Counted from the first letter of the stretch, positions 44,338-51,845 are shown. The stretch is 64,000 nucleotides of DNA from Croceicoccus ponticola (GCF_004004515.1 NZ_RXOL01000006.1:1-64000); one strand, 5' to 3'. The notes: a model not told the origin generated them from the letters alone. A program made the numbers and translations.

Positions 44338-44819
44338 CCATGGCAACCATCGACATCATCTCCCGCCGCCTCACCACACATCAGGCCGCACTTGCCACCA
44401 CCGGAGTCGATCCGACGTGGGACAAGGCGCTGCATGCCTATTTGCGGGCGGACGTACTGCAACAGGCCGACCTTGAAATCGGAGCTTACGCCGGGGCCAA
44501 CGAAGTATTGTTGCGCCGTAGATGGGCGCTGGAGACCAAGTACGGCAAAGGCTGGCGCCAGCATCCCGCCGCAGGAAACGAGTGCCACGAACTCGATGCG
44601 ATGAGCAAAGTCATGGACGACGCATGGGTTCGGGACTTCTGCGCGCCCTTCTGGCGGGTCAGCCGCGAGCTTGCCCTGACCCCGTCGCCAACCATGGCAG
44701 CCGCGATATTCAAGGCGTCCATGATCGAGGCGGACGACCTCGCCAACGACAGCGAATTTCCGGCTAACGCGATGGAAGTCCTTCAAGCCGACTTCGCCCG
44801 ACTGGCAGGGGAGGCTTGA
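44334..44819 (+). CDS. Hypothetical helical protein
   Basis: This 161-residue protein starts at an ATG overlapping the previous stop (ATGA); a second Met lies two codons later. The sequence is helical and Ala-rich (IDIISRRLTTHQAALATTGV, then WDKALHAYLRADVLQQADLE) and shares the style of small prophage proteins. No domain is recognised. Its product is co-translated with the Tat-signal protein before it. Confidence 0.75.
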   Translation: MTMATIDIISRRLTTHQAALATTGVDPTWDKALHAYLRADVLQQADLEIGAYAGANEVLLRRRWALETKYGKGWRQHPAAGNECHELDAMSKVMDDAWVRDFCAPFWRVSRELALTPSPTMAAAIFKASMIEADDLANDSEFPANAMEVLQADFARLAGEA

Positions 44820-44821
44820 CG

Positions 44822-45082
44822 ATGGCCACCAATCCCAACGCGACGGCGCTCCCTCTCGCCCTTTTGGCGCAGGCCATCCCCATGCTTTCCCGGCACGAAC
44901 TGGAAAACCTTACGGAGCGCTTGATCGACCGCCTCGACGACATGACGCGCGACACTGATCTGGAGGACGACGATCCATCCGGGCAGTGTGACGAGGACGG
45001 GGCAAATTGTGGCTCCGGCAACTTCGTCATGCATGGCACCTGCTACAACGGGCCGGGCTGCCACATCAGTGATCCGAACTAG
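44822..45082 (+). CDS. Hypothetical acidic, Cys-containing small protein
   Basis: This 86-residue protein has a helical start (LPLALLAQAIPMLSRHELEN) and an acidic tail with four Cys residues (DPSGQCDEDGANCGSGN, then HGTCYNGPGCH). The spacing could bind metal, but I cannot confirm this. It starts two bases after the previous stop and is last in its operon. Confidence 0.7.
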   Translation: MATNPNATALPLALLAQAIPMLSRHELENLTERLIDRLDDMTRDTDLEDDDPSGQCDEDGANCGSGNFVMHGTCYNGPGCHISDPN

Positions 45083-45104
45083 ACCGGCGATATATACTAC
45101 CTTG

Positions 45105-45131
45105 GCCCTCGCTTCGGCGGGGGCTTTTTTT
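45105..45131 (+). terminator. Rho-independent terminator of the 43891-45082 operon
   Basis: GCCCTCGC pairs with GCGGGGGC across a TTCG tetraloop, followed by seven T. It is a textbook terminator between this plus-strand operon and the converging minus-strand gene ending at 45137. Confidence 0.88.
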
Positions 45132-45136
45132 GGCCG

Positions 45137-45463
45137 CTAGAACCGAGGAATCCTAAGAGCGAAAGGAGTGTAATCGGCGACAATCTCCAGAGAAGGCTTT
45201 GTGCGTTGCATACTTGGGAAGGCGGTTTCTGGAAGCGGAACAGCCACGGCGCAGTGATGCACGTACCGCACCGTCACAACGTCAGGCTCTAGCTCGCCTT
45301 CCCTCAAGACATCGATAACATCACCAGCTTGCGGCCTTGCCGCCAAGGCAATTTCACCCGCGCGCTCCTCTCGGGGGTTACCGTCTTCGTCTTTGTCAAA
45401 GTCATACAAGATCGTAAGTCGGGCGTAGATAAGTCTCTCCACAGTGTTTTCTATGTCGCTCAC
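45137..45463 (-). CDS. Hypothetical protein
   Basis: This 108-residue protein starts at GTG 45463 with AAGGGG upstream. It contains LIYARLTILYDFDKDEDGNP and QAGDVIDVLREGELEPDVVT. It is a soluble alpha+beta protein with no family recognised. It is the last gene of the leftward early operon of the element. Confidence 0.65.
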   Translation of the reverse strand: MSDIENTVERLIYARLTILYDFDKDEDGNPREERAGEIALAARPQAGDVIDVLREGELEPDVVTVRYVHHCAVAVPLPETAFPSMQRTKPSLEIVADYTPFALRIPRF

Positions 45464-45482
45464 GATCCCACCCCTTCTCGAA

Positions 45483-45677
45483 TTAGTTGCCCGTATAACC
45501 CGCCCGCGACTTCGCGAACCGCAGCAGTTCCCGCAGCGTGTGCATGTGCTTGTTGATCGCGCGCACCCGTTGCCGGTCGGTGCATTCCGCCTTCTCGGCC
45601 ACCAACTCATCCAGCTTGTGTTCGCACAACAAAGCTAGGCCGTTCGGGCCACGTCCAAAATCCGGTGTATCAGACAT
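45483..45677 (-). CDS. Hypothetical small helical protein
   Basis: This 64-residue protein contains LLCEHKLDELVAEKAECTDR and INKHMHTLRELLRFAKSRAG. No family is recognised. Its start overlaps the stop of the HGG-motif gene upstream (8 bases), so it is part of the early operon. Confidence 0.6.
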   Translation of the reverse strand: MSDTPDFGRGPNGLALLCEHKLDELVAEKAECTDRQRVRAINKHMHTLRELLRFAKSRAGYTGN

Positions 45678-45909
45678 TTCGTAATTCCTTCAAAAGCCTG
45701 CCTGCTTCCCGCCGCAGAGCAATGGCATCGTTCGTTTGACCGCCGTGTTTCCAGCTACCGTTTGCTTCGCCCTTGGGCGCGCCAGCACGGCCACCGTGCA
45801 GACGACAGCGCTCACGACCGCGCAATGCGGGGCAGCGGCACAACGTCCCCGCCCTTGTCCGGGCTTGGCAAAGCTTTGCGGGAGTCATCAACGGCGGCAG
45901 TTCGTCCAT
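45670..45909 (-). CDS. HGG-motif small protein of mobile elements
   Basis: This 79-residue protein has LCQARTRAGTLCRCPALRG, then CRLHGGRAGAPKGEANGSWK and HGGQT. This Cys/His pattern (C..R...G..C..PA..G..RCR.HGG) is common in short proteins encoded by alphaproteobacterial prophages and islands and may bind zinc. Function is unknown. Its 5' end overlaps the end of the upstream gene by about 98 bases, or about 77 if the later Met is used. Confidence 0.72.
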   Translation of the reverse strand: MDELPPLMTPAKLCQARTRAGTLCRCPALRGRERCRLHGGRAGAPKGEANGSWKHGGQTNDAIALRREAGRLLKELRNV

Positions 45910-46567
45910 GGGATTGGTCTCCGTTTCCTTCCTCCCCCCGGTGGTAATGCACATGCTGATGGGTTTCCTTCCGAACTGTGATTTTCTGTCTGGTCACCTT
46001 CTTGCCGCCCCGCACGGTCTGGAGGGTTTCCATTTGCGCGGCGTAGGTACGGGCCAGTTTCGAGGCGAGAGCAGCGTCGCGCTCCATGATCATGCCCCCG
46101 CCGTTCAATGCCTGCGCCGACAACCGCATCTGCATCCAGTGGACCGCCACCATCTGCGCTGCCAATGCCGCTTCGGTGATATTGCGCGGCCTGATGTCAG
46201 CAACCATGGCCAACGCCGCGTTCCATTCGGTCTCGTCGGCCTTCCAGCGTTGTGTCGCTTCGTCCCAGTGCTTCGGCGCCAGCTTCTGTAGCTGGAACAG
46301 GAACGCGCGCATAACCGCCTGCGACCGCGTGCCGAAGGCGTCGGCAATCTGAAGTTCCCAGAGCGCGACATCGCTGTGCGGTGAAGACACCCGCCATTCT
46401 TCGCCCTCGGGTTCGAGCATCACGCCCGGCGACAGAGGGCGCTTCATGGCCCGGGCCAGCGCCTTTTGCTCGCCAGCCTTCAACACCGGCGACGGATCGG
46501 GGCGGTTGCGCTTCTTGCGCTTGCGCCCCGGCTCCACGTTGACCGCTTTCGGATCAATGTCAGCCAT
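45812..46567 (-). CDS. Hypothetical protein of alphaproteobacterial mobile elements
   Basis: This 251-residue protein has a start with a strong GGGGGG site upstream (MADIDPKAVNVEPG). The conserved-looking core contains SPHSDVALWELQIADAFGTR and AMVADIRPRNITEAALAAQM, then KLARTYAAQMETLQTVRGG, and a His-rich QHVHYHRGEEG. I know this layout from rhizobial and sphingomonad islands, usually next to the HGG gene, but its function is not established. A small-terminase-like role is possible but not supported by sequence alone. Confidence 0.72.
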   Translation of the reverse strand: MADIDPKAVNVEPGRKRKKRNRPDPSPVLKAGEQKALARAMKRPLSPGVMLEPEGEEWRVSSPHSDVALWELQIADAFGTRSQAVMRAFLFQLQKLAPKHWDEATQRWKADETEWNAALAMVADIRPRNITEAALAAQMVAVHWMQMRLSAQALNGGGMIMERDAALASKLARTYAAQMETLQTVRGGKKVTRQKITVRKETHQHVHYHRGEEGNGDQSHGRTAAVDDSRKALPSPDKGGDVVPLPRIARS

Positions 46568-46739
46568 CAATTGCCCCCCCGACATTCAGCGGAGACCCGT
46601 CGGCCTTCGTTACGGAATGCCATCCGAGGACCGGGCCGGGAAACCGTCGAAGGTTTCGGTCCCGCCATTCGCCGTTGCGCCAGATCGCGACGACTAGGTT
46701 TACCCGGCGTACGAGCGGCGGATTTTGATCGAGCTAGGT

Positions 46740-47477
46740 TCATGCAGCGACGCCCCATTTTTCCCGACCAAGAACAATGGCGGCCATCCCGATCAGGTGC
46801 GCCCGTGATGGCAGCAACGACGCCTCACCCCACCATGCGCTCGAACCGCCCGCGATGGGATCACGTGCATTTGCGGGTGGTTTCCTGCGAGTTTTCCCCG
46901 CCTTGGGATGGCTATTATATAAGCGCTGAGACGTGGTCAGCAGATTGGCCGAAACAGATTTGACGGGTTTCTGCGCTTTTGCCTGTTTGACTGCTGACAA
47001 TGCCTCAGCAGACATATTCCCGCTTGCTGAGACGTGGTCAGCAGTTCCGTTTCCATCTGCTGAGACGTTGTCAACGCCGATTTTTTTCGACCAGTCGAGG
47101 TAATCGTTGGTCGCTTTCGCGGTGAAGGGCGGCTTTCCGCTCATAATCCAAGTGAGTCGATACTGCCGGGAATGTCGTTCCTTCCAGACAGCCTCGTGTC
47201 CGATGTCGACCAGGCCATGTTCCATCAGGTCGGCCACGGCCTGCGCAATCCTGGCGAAGTTTTGATTGCCCAGCCCTTCGCCGATCTCGCGATAGCTGAT
47301 CCCGATCTCGCTATTGTTGTACCCGTTGAAGCGGGACAGGATCTCCATCAACACGGCACGAGCGTAGAGGTCCAGATCGCGATATGCGGCGCTGCCGTAA
47401 ACGCACTTGGGAAGGCCAATAAGGCCCTCCCCGCGTGTGTCGGCGCGGTGATCGGCTTTCCATTTCTTGTTCGCCAT
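46740..47477 (-). CDS. Putative replication-initiator-like protein with internal iteron-type sites
   Basis: This 245-residue protein has an N-terminal winged-helix-type region (LPKCVYGSAAYRDLDLYARA, then ISYREIGEGLGNQNFARIAQ and DLMEHGLVDIG), as in phage replication O-type proteins. The middle has low-complexity Ser/Ala-rich sequence encoded by four iteron-like sites (46925-47075). The C-terminal part is basic (GKTRRKPPANARD). I infer binding to the sites and replication of the excised element. No adjacent helicase loader is visible. An alternative is a transcription factor with an internal operator array. Confidence 0.72.
   Translation of the reverse strand: MANKKWKADHRADTRGEGLIGLPKCVYGSAAYRDLDLYARAVLMEILSRFNGYNNSEIGISYREIGEGLGNQNFARIAQAVADLMEHGLVDIGHEAVWKERHSRQYRLTWIMSGKPPFTAKATNDYLDWSKKIGVDNVSADGNGTADHVSASGNMSAEALSAVKQAKAQKPVKSVSANLLTTSQRLYNSHPKAGKTRRKPPANARDPIAGGSSAWWGEASLLPSRAHLIGMAAIVLGREKWGVAA
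46925..47075. repeat. Four 17-bp iteron-like sites inside the replication gene
   Basis: GCTGAGACGTGGTCAGC occurs at 46925-46941 and 47026-47042 exactly. GCTGAGACGTTGTCAAC lies at 47059-47075 (two changes), and a reverse-orientation relative (GCTGAGGCATTGTCAGC read on the minus strand) at 46993-47009. Each is itself an inverted repeat GCTGA-N7-TCAGC. Centre spacings are 68, 33 and 33 bases, about three helical turns or twice that. Confidence 0.88.
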
Positions 47478-47478
47478 G

Positions 47479-47664
47479 TCAGCCGCCCTGCGTCAGATCG
47501 ACCTTGCGGCGGCCGGTGGCGAGTTTGATCCCTCCAGCAAATCCCCACGCGGTCCGCATGTTGTCGAAGACCTGCGACGGATGGGCGGGATCGGGCGGAA
47601 CGCACTCCACCACGAACCCGCTCCCGTCACGGCGGACAAGTACTTCGCCAGCCATAGCGCTCAT
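47479..47664 (-). CDS. Hypothetical small protein
   Basis: This 61-residue protein contains EVLVRRDGSGFVVECVPPDP and WGFAGGIKLATGRRKVDLTQ. No family is recognised. It overlaps the start of the next gene upstream and follows it in the leftward early operon. Confidence 0.6.
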   Translation of the reverse strand: MSAMAGEVLVRRDGSGFVVECVPPDPAHPSQVFDNMRTAWGFAGGIKLATGRRKVDLTQGG

Positions 47665-47987
47665 GCAGTCGCGCTCATGTCAGCGGGCTTCACGGTGCTG
47701 TACACGGTGACCTTGTGGCCCAGCACACCCATGCGGCGACCGACCGGCCACAGCTTGCCCTTGCGTTCCAGTTCGGATGCGCGGGGACGAATGCAGTATG
47801 CAGGCAGGTCGAGTTCGTCCTGCAATTCGTCGCAGGTCGCACCAGTTACGCCGCGAGCGGCAATAGCGTCCCATACCTGCTGCTGCCGTGCTGGCAGTTC
47901 CTTGGCTATCGCGAATGCAGCCTCGCGGCCAGTTGCTTTATCGCCCTTCCAACCGGGCATATCGGGGTATGCGATCTTGTAGGACAT
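47661..47987 (-). CDS. Hypothetical winged-helix-like small protein
   Basis: This 108-residue protein begins MSYKIAYPDMPGWKGDKATG. ARQQQVWDAIAARGVTGATC then DELQDELDLPAYCIRPRASE and RKGKLWPVGRR reads like a winged helix-turn-helix. It may regulate or assist replication of the element. It overlaps its neighbour by four bases. Confidence 0.68.
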   Translation of the reverse strand: MSYKIAYPDMPGWKGDKATGREAAFAIAKELPARQQQVWDAIAARGVTGATCDELQDELDLPAYCIRPRASELERKGKLWPVGRRMGVLGHKVTVYSTVKPADMSATA

Positions 47988-47988
47988 C

Positions 47989-48171
47989 TCAGTTCTCCAC
48001 GACAAGACCGGCGCGCTCCGCGAGAGTGGCCAGCCAGTCGGCCTGCTTGGGGGTAAGAGGAGTGGGGTCGACTACGCACTGCCCGAGAAAACTCCCGGCC
48101 TTGCGAGTCAGGCCCTCACCAGTGTCGAGGATCGTTAGCGCAACAGCTCGGCGCTTTTCGAAGGTACTCAT
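47989..48171 (-). CDS. Hypothetical small protein
   Basis: This 60-residue protein begins MSTFEKRRAVALTILDTGEG and ends PKQADWLATLAERAGLVVEN. No family is recognised. It starts at an ATG overlapping the stop of the upstream gene (ATGA) and belongs to the early operon. Confidence 0.65.
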   Translation of the reverse strand: MSTFEKRRAVALTILDTGEGLTRKAGSFLGQCVVDPTPLTPKQADWLATLAERAGLVVEN

Positions 48172-48428
48172 CGCGAGACCCCCTGCCGAACCAATCCGTT
48201 GCGCTGCGCTGTCTCGTGGTCGGAGTAGCGCCGACCCCTGCGGTAAACGTCGGCCCATTTGTCGCGTGCACGTAGGAGAGCGTTGCCCCACGAGCGGGTT
48301 TGGTCTAGATTGAAACCCTCAACACTGATGCCGCCAAGCAATGTTTCGATACGAGGGTCGCGAACGGAGAGCCGAGCGCGGCCCTCCTGCCTTTCAGGGG
48401 TAGGCAAACCCCTTGCAGATGTGCTCAT
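48168..48428 (-). CDS. Hypothetical small basic protein
   Basis: This 86-residue protein contains LSVRDPRIETLLGGISVEGF and ARDKWADVYRRGRRYSDHET. It is Arg-rich, likely a nucleic-acid-binding or DNA-packaging-associated small protein, but no family is recognised. It lies three bases after the AlpA-like gene. Confidence 0.65.
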   Translation of the reverse strand: MSTSARGLPTPERQEGRARLSVRDPRIETLLGGISVEGFNLDQTRSWGNALLRARDKWADVYRRGRRYSDHETAQRNGLVRQGVSR

Positions 48429-48431
48429 CGC

Positions 48432-48635
48432 TTACGCGGCCTCGCGGCGGATCGACTTCTTGCCGCTCGCATATTCGAGAAGCTCTTCGAGCATGTAAAA
48501 GCGGCGACCGCCGACCATGAGCGACCTCGGACCAATCCCGAGCCGGTGCCATTCCGCCAGCGTTTTGGCCTTGAAGCCCAAAAAACGCGCCGCTTCTGCG
48601 CGGCTCACGCGACCATCGGGTGTTACTTCAACCAT
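48432..48635 (-). CDS. AlpA/excisionase-like MerR-type HTH protein
   Basis: This 67-residue protein reads DGRVSRAEAARFLGFKAKTL, then AEWHRLGIGPRSLMVGGRRF, and YMLEELLEYA. This is the helix-turn-helix plus wing of small MerR-like excisionases (AlpA, Xis). An AAAGGAG ribosome-binding site precedes it. It is the first gene of the leftward early operon and would promote excision or early expression. One of two inverted operator copies lies 15-33 bases upstream. Confidence 0.8.
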   Translation of the reverse strand: MVEVTPDGRVSRAEAARFLGFKAKTLAEWHRLGIGPRSLMVGGRRFYMLEELLEYASGKKSIRREAA

Positions 48636-48649
48636 GCCGTTTCTCCTTT

Positions 48650-48725
48650 GGGGTCAGATATGGTTCCAATGCTATAGCGCACCTCGACGCGCCCCGCAAT
48701 AGCTTATGGAACCATAAGTGACCCC
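48650..48725. promoter_or_regulatory. Divergent switch region with two inverted operator/promoter copies
   Basis: GGGGTCA-(2)-TATGGTTCCA at 48650-48668 and its inverted near-copy TGGAACCATA-(2)-TGACCCC at 48707-48725 flank the centre, with similarity extending further inward. The right copy includes CTTATGG-AA-CCATAAG (48703-48718), a 7-bp palindrome. Each faces outward, one towards the AlpA-like gene, one towards the Arc-like regulator. It looks like the immunity switch of the element. Confidence 0.75.
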
Positions 48726-48739
48726 ATAATGCCTTGACG

Positions 48740-49510
48740 ATGGTCGGGCATCGCCGTAACGTGCCGGGGCATCCCATGATGGAGACGTATGCTGTGAGCG
48801 CCGGATTGAACGAAACGAGGACTGACAACGAGCTAGTGCAGCTCAAGTTGCGCTTCAGGGAGGATCTTCGCGTACAGCTTGAGGAGGCCGCCCGCGCCAA
48901 CAACACCTCGATGAACAATGAGATTGTGGCGCGGTTAAGAGCGTCGATTGATCTTGATGAACGCTTGGCGGGCCATTCAGCCTTCGATCTTTTTGTCGAG
49001 ATGGCATCGCAGATCAAAAAGGCGGAGGCTCTAACAGGCAAGTCGTGGACAAATGATCTGAAAACATATTGGGTGGCGAGGCGACTTTCCGACGACATCT
49101 GGAAACAATACGAGCCGACACCCCCGAATTTTGAGGAAATCACCGCGCTTCAAGTGCGACTGAACGAACTGCATCAGCAGCACAGTGTTTTAGAAATCTT
49201 CCTGAAAGAATGCGGCGTTCTTGGACCCATGAACGCACTTTCAAGCCTAGCATTGGGGCGCCGTCCCTACGATAGGGAGCTGCTTGCACAACGGGACCCA
49301 TCCCAGTGGCATTATCCTGATCGCCCCGGCGAAGTTCTCACCGAGGAAGACCGCTCAATCATGCAAGAGAAACTGGATGAATGGATCAAGACGGGCGAGG
49401 AAGCAGCCTCTTTATCCGCGCAAATGAATGAGCTCGCGAAGCCGGGACAAGAAGCAAAGGCTAGAGGTCGGGCGTTGTATCAGCACCTCGTCAGAACCGA
49501 CGAGGAGTAA
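48740..49510 (+). CDS. Arc-like (RHH) regulator with a long helical C-terminal part
   Basis: This protein of about 256 residues has an Arc-type ribbon-helix-helix near the N-terminus: LVQLKLRFREDLRVQLEEAA, then RANNTSMNNEIVARLRASID. A longer helical part follows (residues 85-256). It diverges from the AlpA-like gene with two operators between, so it is the best candidate for the lysogeny-type repressor. The start at 48740 is uncertain; later Met or GTG starts (48773-48796) also precede the RHH domain. The integrase gene follows by five bases. Confidence 0.83.
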   Translation: MVGHRRNVPGHPMMETYAVSAGLNETRTDNELVQLKLRFREDLRVQLEEAARANNTSMNNEIVARLRASIDLDERLAGHSAFDLFVEMASQIKKAEALTGKSWTNDLKTYWVARRLSDDIWKQYEPTPPNFEEITALQVRLNELHQQHSVLEIFLKECGVLGPMNALSSLALGRRPYDRELLAQRDPSQWHYPDRPGEVLTEEDRSIMQEKLDEWIKTGEEAASLSAQMNELAKPGQEAKARGRALYQHLVRTDEE

Positions 49511-49515
49511 GAGGC

Positions 49516-50748
49516 ATGGCTCTGCGCTTTCAGCGGCTTACCCGCCCGGCCATCAAGTCACTGGCACCGGGAATGACATTGATGGAACACGGCATTACTG
49601 CCGCGCGCCAAAAAAATGGCGATACTCGCTACAGCATCAACATCATGGTTGATGGAGAACGCATCCACCGCGTCATCGGTCGTGACAGCGAAGGGGTCAC
49701 CCGCGAACAGGCCGAGCGCGCCATTGAAACATTCCGGACGAAGGCACGTGAGGAACGCTTGGACCTTCCGACCGGGCGCAAGCTTCATCGCACCTTTGCC
49801 GAAGCGGGCGCCGAGTATCTGAAAAGGCTGTCCGAGACGATTGGCGAAGGGCAAAAGGGGTTCGCAGACCTTCCGAACAAGCGCCGCCACATCGAGCGTT
49901 ATCTAACGCCGTATTTCGGCAAGAACCGCCTCGATCGCATCAGCAGCTTTCTCGTTCAGCACTACATCCGCAAGCGCCTGAACGACGGCGCGAAACTTGC
50001 CAGCGTTAACCGTGATCTGTCCACCCTTTCTCACCTGATGAACCGAGCAGCCGAGTGGAAATGGATTAAGGAGAGCGAACGCCCCGAAATCCGAAAAGAC
50101 GACGAACCCCGTAAGAAGATCGTCATCCTCACACCCCAGAATGCCGAAGCCCTGTATCATGGGGCAGTTGCAGATCAGGATCCGGGCCTATGGCTGTTCG
50201 TCGCCATCGGGCTGAACACCGGCATGAGGCACAGCGAAATCATGCGAATCAGGTGGGAGGACATCGATACCGACCAGCGACGTATCTTTGTCCCCCAGGC
50301 CAAGGCCGGTGAACGCGAGCAGCCGATCACTACCAGCTTGGCGGAAAGTTTGAAGTGGGAACGGATGCAGCGCCCCAAGGCAATCTGGCTTTTCCCTGCG
50401 ACCCGCGACGACACCAAGACCCCCTACAGACGCGATATGCAGCGCCAGTTCGAGCGCGCGGTCATTCGTGCAGGTCTCGACCCCAAGAAGGTCACACCCC
50501 ATGTCATGCGCCACACAGGCATTACCCGGCTCGTTAAAGCGGGCGTAGACCTGCCAACGATCCAGCGCATCTCAGGCCACAAGACACTCGCGATGGTGCT
50601 GCGTTATGTCCATTTGAGTGCCGACCACATTGATGAAGCGATTGCTGCCATAGACACCGCATTTCTGGGCACGGTTACACCAGAACTACACACGCAGGCA
50701 CGGCAGGCCGGTCCTCTACCCAAAAATGTAACGAAAATTTCTCATTAA
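49516..50748 (+). CDS. Tyrosine recombinase (integrase)
   Basis: This 410-residue integrase has an N-terminal arm-binding and core-binding part. The catalytic residues lie in GLNTGMRHSEIMRIRW (Arg), HVMRHTGITRL (H-x-x-R), ISGHKTLAMVLRYVHL (His and the nucleophilic Tyr). It would insert the element at tRNA-Tyr and excise it with the AlpA-like protein. Its 3' end is 20 bases from the intact tRNA gene, the standard position for an integrase that targets the 3' end of a tRNA. Confidence 0.95.
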   Translation: MALRFQRLTRPAIKSLAPGMTLMEHGITAARQKNGDTRYSINIMVDGERIHRVIGRDSEGVTREQAERAIETFRTKAREERLDLPTGRKLHRTFAEAGAEYLKRLSETIGEGQKGFADLPNKRRHIERYLTPYFGKNRLDRISSFLVQHYIRKRLNDGAKLASVNRDLSTLSHLMNRAAEWKWIKESERPEIRKDDEPRKKIVILTPQNAEALYHGAVADQDPGLWLFVAIGLNTGMRHSEIMRIRWEDIDTDQRRIFVPQAKAGEREQPITTSLAESLKWERMQRPKAIWLFPATRDDTKTPYRRDMQRQFERAVIRAGLDPKKVTPHVMRHTGITRLVKAGVDLPTIQRISGHKTLAMVLRYVHLSADHIDEAIAAIDTAFLGTVTPELHTQARQAGPLPKNVTKISH

Positions 50749-50761
50749 TCCTCAGTGGGAT

Positions 50762-50824
50762 GCGGCGGTGGTGGACAGGGCTGGATTCGAACCAGCGTAC
50801 GCTTGCACGGGCAGATTTACAGTC
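50762..50824. repeat. attR: 63-bp direct repeat within the tRNA-Tyr gene
   Basis: Identical to 31208-31270. It covers the anticodon-to-CCA part of the tRNA gene and seven bases outside, so the element brings its own copy of the tRNA 3' half and the tRNA is restored after integration. Confidence 0.95.
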
Positions 50825-50854
50825 TGCTGCCTTTAACCACTCGGCCACCTGTCC
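50769..50854 (-). tRNA. tRNA-Tyr (GTA)
   Basis: The minus strand gives an 86-base tRNA with acceptor GGACAGG/CCTGTCC, a GTA anticodon in loop CTGTAAA, a long variable arm and encoded CCA at the 3' end. The type II cloverleaf with long variable arm is normal for bacterial tRNA-Tyr. It is the integration target of the element. Confidence 0.96.
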
Positions 50855-51009
50855 ACACCGGTGCCGCAAAGTAGGGGAGAACCCCGCTTCGTAAGACAGG
50901 GCAAAGTGCCCCGTCCGGCCGAGAGGCGCTCATTTGGCGAAGCGGCGCTTGCCTGTCAATGGGGGTGGTCGCTACAGGCGTCCAAAGATTTCGAAAGGCA
51001 GTCAAGGCG

Positions 51010-51816
51010 ATGGTAAAGAAGGTCGACAAGCGAGCATTGCGGGGCCGTGCAGGCCGCATGCAGGGCGGACGCGGCAGCGGGCGCAGCGCCAAGGGTGCCG
51101 TTCGCATCTGGGGCCGCCATGCCGTCACCTCCGCGCTCAACAACCCGGAACGCGAAATCAACAAGATCTGGGCCGTGCGCGAAACGCTGGAGGAGATGGT
51201 CGACGCCGGTGAAATCGAGATTCCCGACGATGTTCGGGTCGAATATGCCGAAGCCGTCGACCTTGGCCGGCTGGTGTCGCGCGATGCCCCGCATCAGAAC
51301 ATCGTCATCGAATGCGAACCACTGCCCGAAAGGCACCTCGCCGATGTCGCGACGGGCGATCCCAAATCCCCGGTCGTCGTGCTCGATCACGTCACCGATC
51401 CGCACAACGTGGGGGCCATCATGCGGTCGGCGGCCGCATTCGGCGCCGCCTGCATCGTGACGCAGGATCGCCACGCGCCGCCCGAATCGGGCACGCTGGC
51501 AAAGTCGGCCTCGGGTGCACTGGAAAGCCTGCCGTGGATCCGCGTCGTGAACCTGTCCCGCGCGCTGGAGGAATTGGCCGAGCTTGGTTACTGGCGCATC
51601 GGGCTGGACGGCGACGGCGAACAGACGCTGGCTGACGCGCTGACTTCCGGCCCCGTTGCGCTCGTGCTGGGCGCAGAGGGCGACGGGCTGCGCCATCAGG
51701 TCGGGCAACACTGCGATCAGATCGCGCGTCTTCCGATCGCCACCGCGGTCGAAAGCCTCAACGTCTCCAACGCAGCGGCGATCGCCCTTTACGCCTGCGC
51801 GATGCGGGAGCAGTAA
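51010..51816 (+). CDS. rlmB: SpoU/TrmH-family RNA 2'-O-methyltransferase (RlmB-like)
   Basis: This 268-residue enzyme has an N-terminal substrate-binding part and the SPOUT domain: VVLDHVTDPHNVGAIMRSAA, then LVLGAEGDGLRHQV and LPIATAVESLNVSNAAAIAL, the three SpoU motifs. It methylates 2'-O of a 23S rRNA (or tRNA) guanosine. The start is set at MVKKVDKRALRG; an in-frame Met lies 17 codons upstream. Confidence 0.9.
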   Translation: MVKKVDKRALRGRAGRMQGGRGSGRSAKGAVRIWGRHAVTSALNNPEREINKIWAVRETLEEMVDAGEIEIPDDVRVEYAEAVDLGRLVSRDAPHQNIVIECEPLPERHLADVATGDPKSPVVVLDHVTDPHNVGAIMRSAAAFGAACIVTQDRHAPPESGTLAKSASGALESLPWIRVVNLSRALEELAELGYWRIGLDGDGEQTLADALTSGPVALVLGAEGDGLRHQVGQHCDQIARLPIATAVESLNVSNAAAIALYACAMREQ

Positions 51817-51845
51817 GACCGCTGGATCTTGGTGAGGAGGGGATC

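Larger units (their letters stand above)
31271..50761. mobile_element. Integrated phage-like or satellite-like element at tRNA-Tyr
   Basis: This 19.5-kb element lies between two exact 63-bp att repeats. It has a tyrosine integrase next to the intact tRNA, an Arc-like regulator, an AlpA-like gene, a leftward early operon with a replication-initiator-like gene and internal iterons, and an internal-virion or polyvalent protein module. It also carries cargo with nucleotidyltransferase, HEPN/MltR, Abi and PilZ domains. No terminase large subunit, portal, capsid or tail genes are visible. The left end (31271-31509, no gene) contains several TTCCGG repeats that could be integrase arm sites. The left cargo is visibly more AT-rich than the chromosome. 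A deleted prophage and a phage satellite are both possible. Confidence 0.9.

Noticed and set aside
45812-46567. Small terminase subunit
   Set aside because: Position in the element would fit, but I see no terminase-specific motif, so only a hypothetical label is given.
46925-47075. The GCTGA repeats as a CRISPR array
   Set aside because: Units are 17 bases, spacers are part of a coding frame and there are no cas genes.
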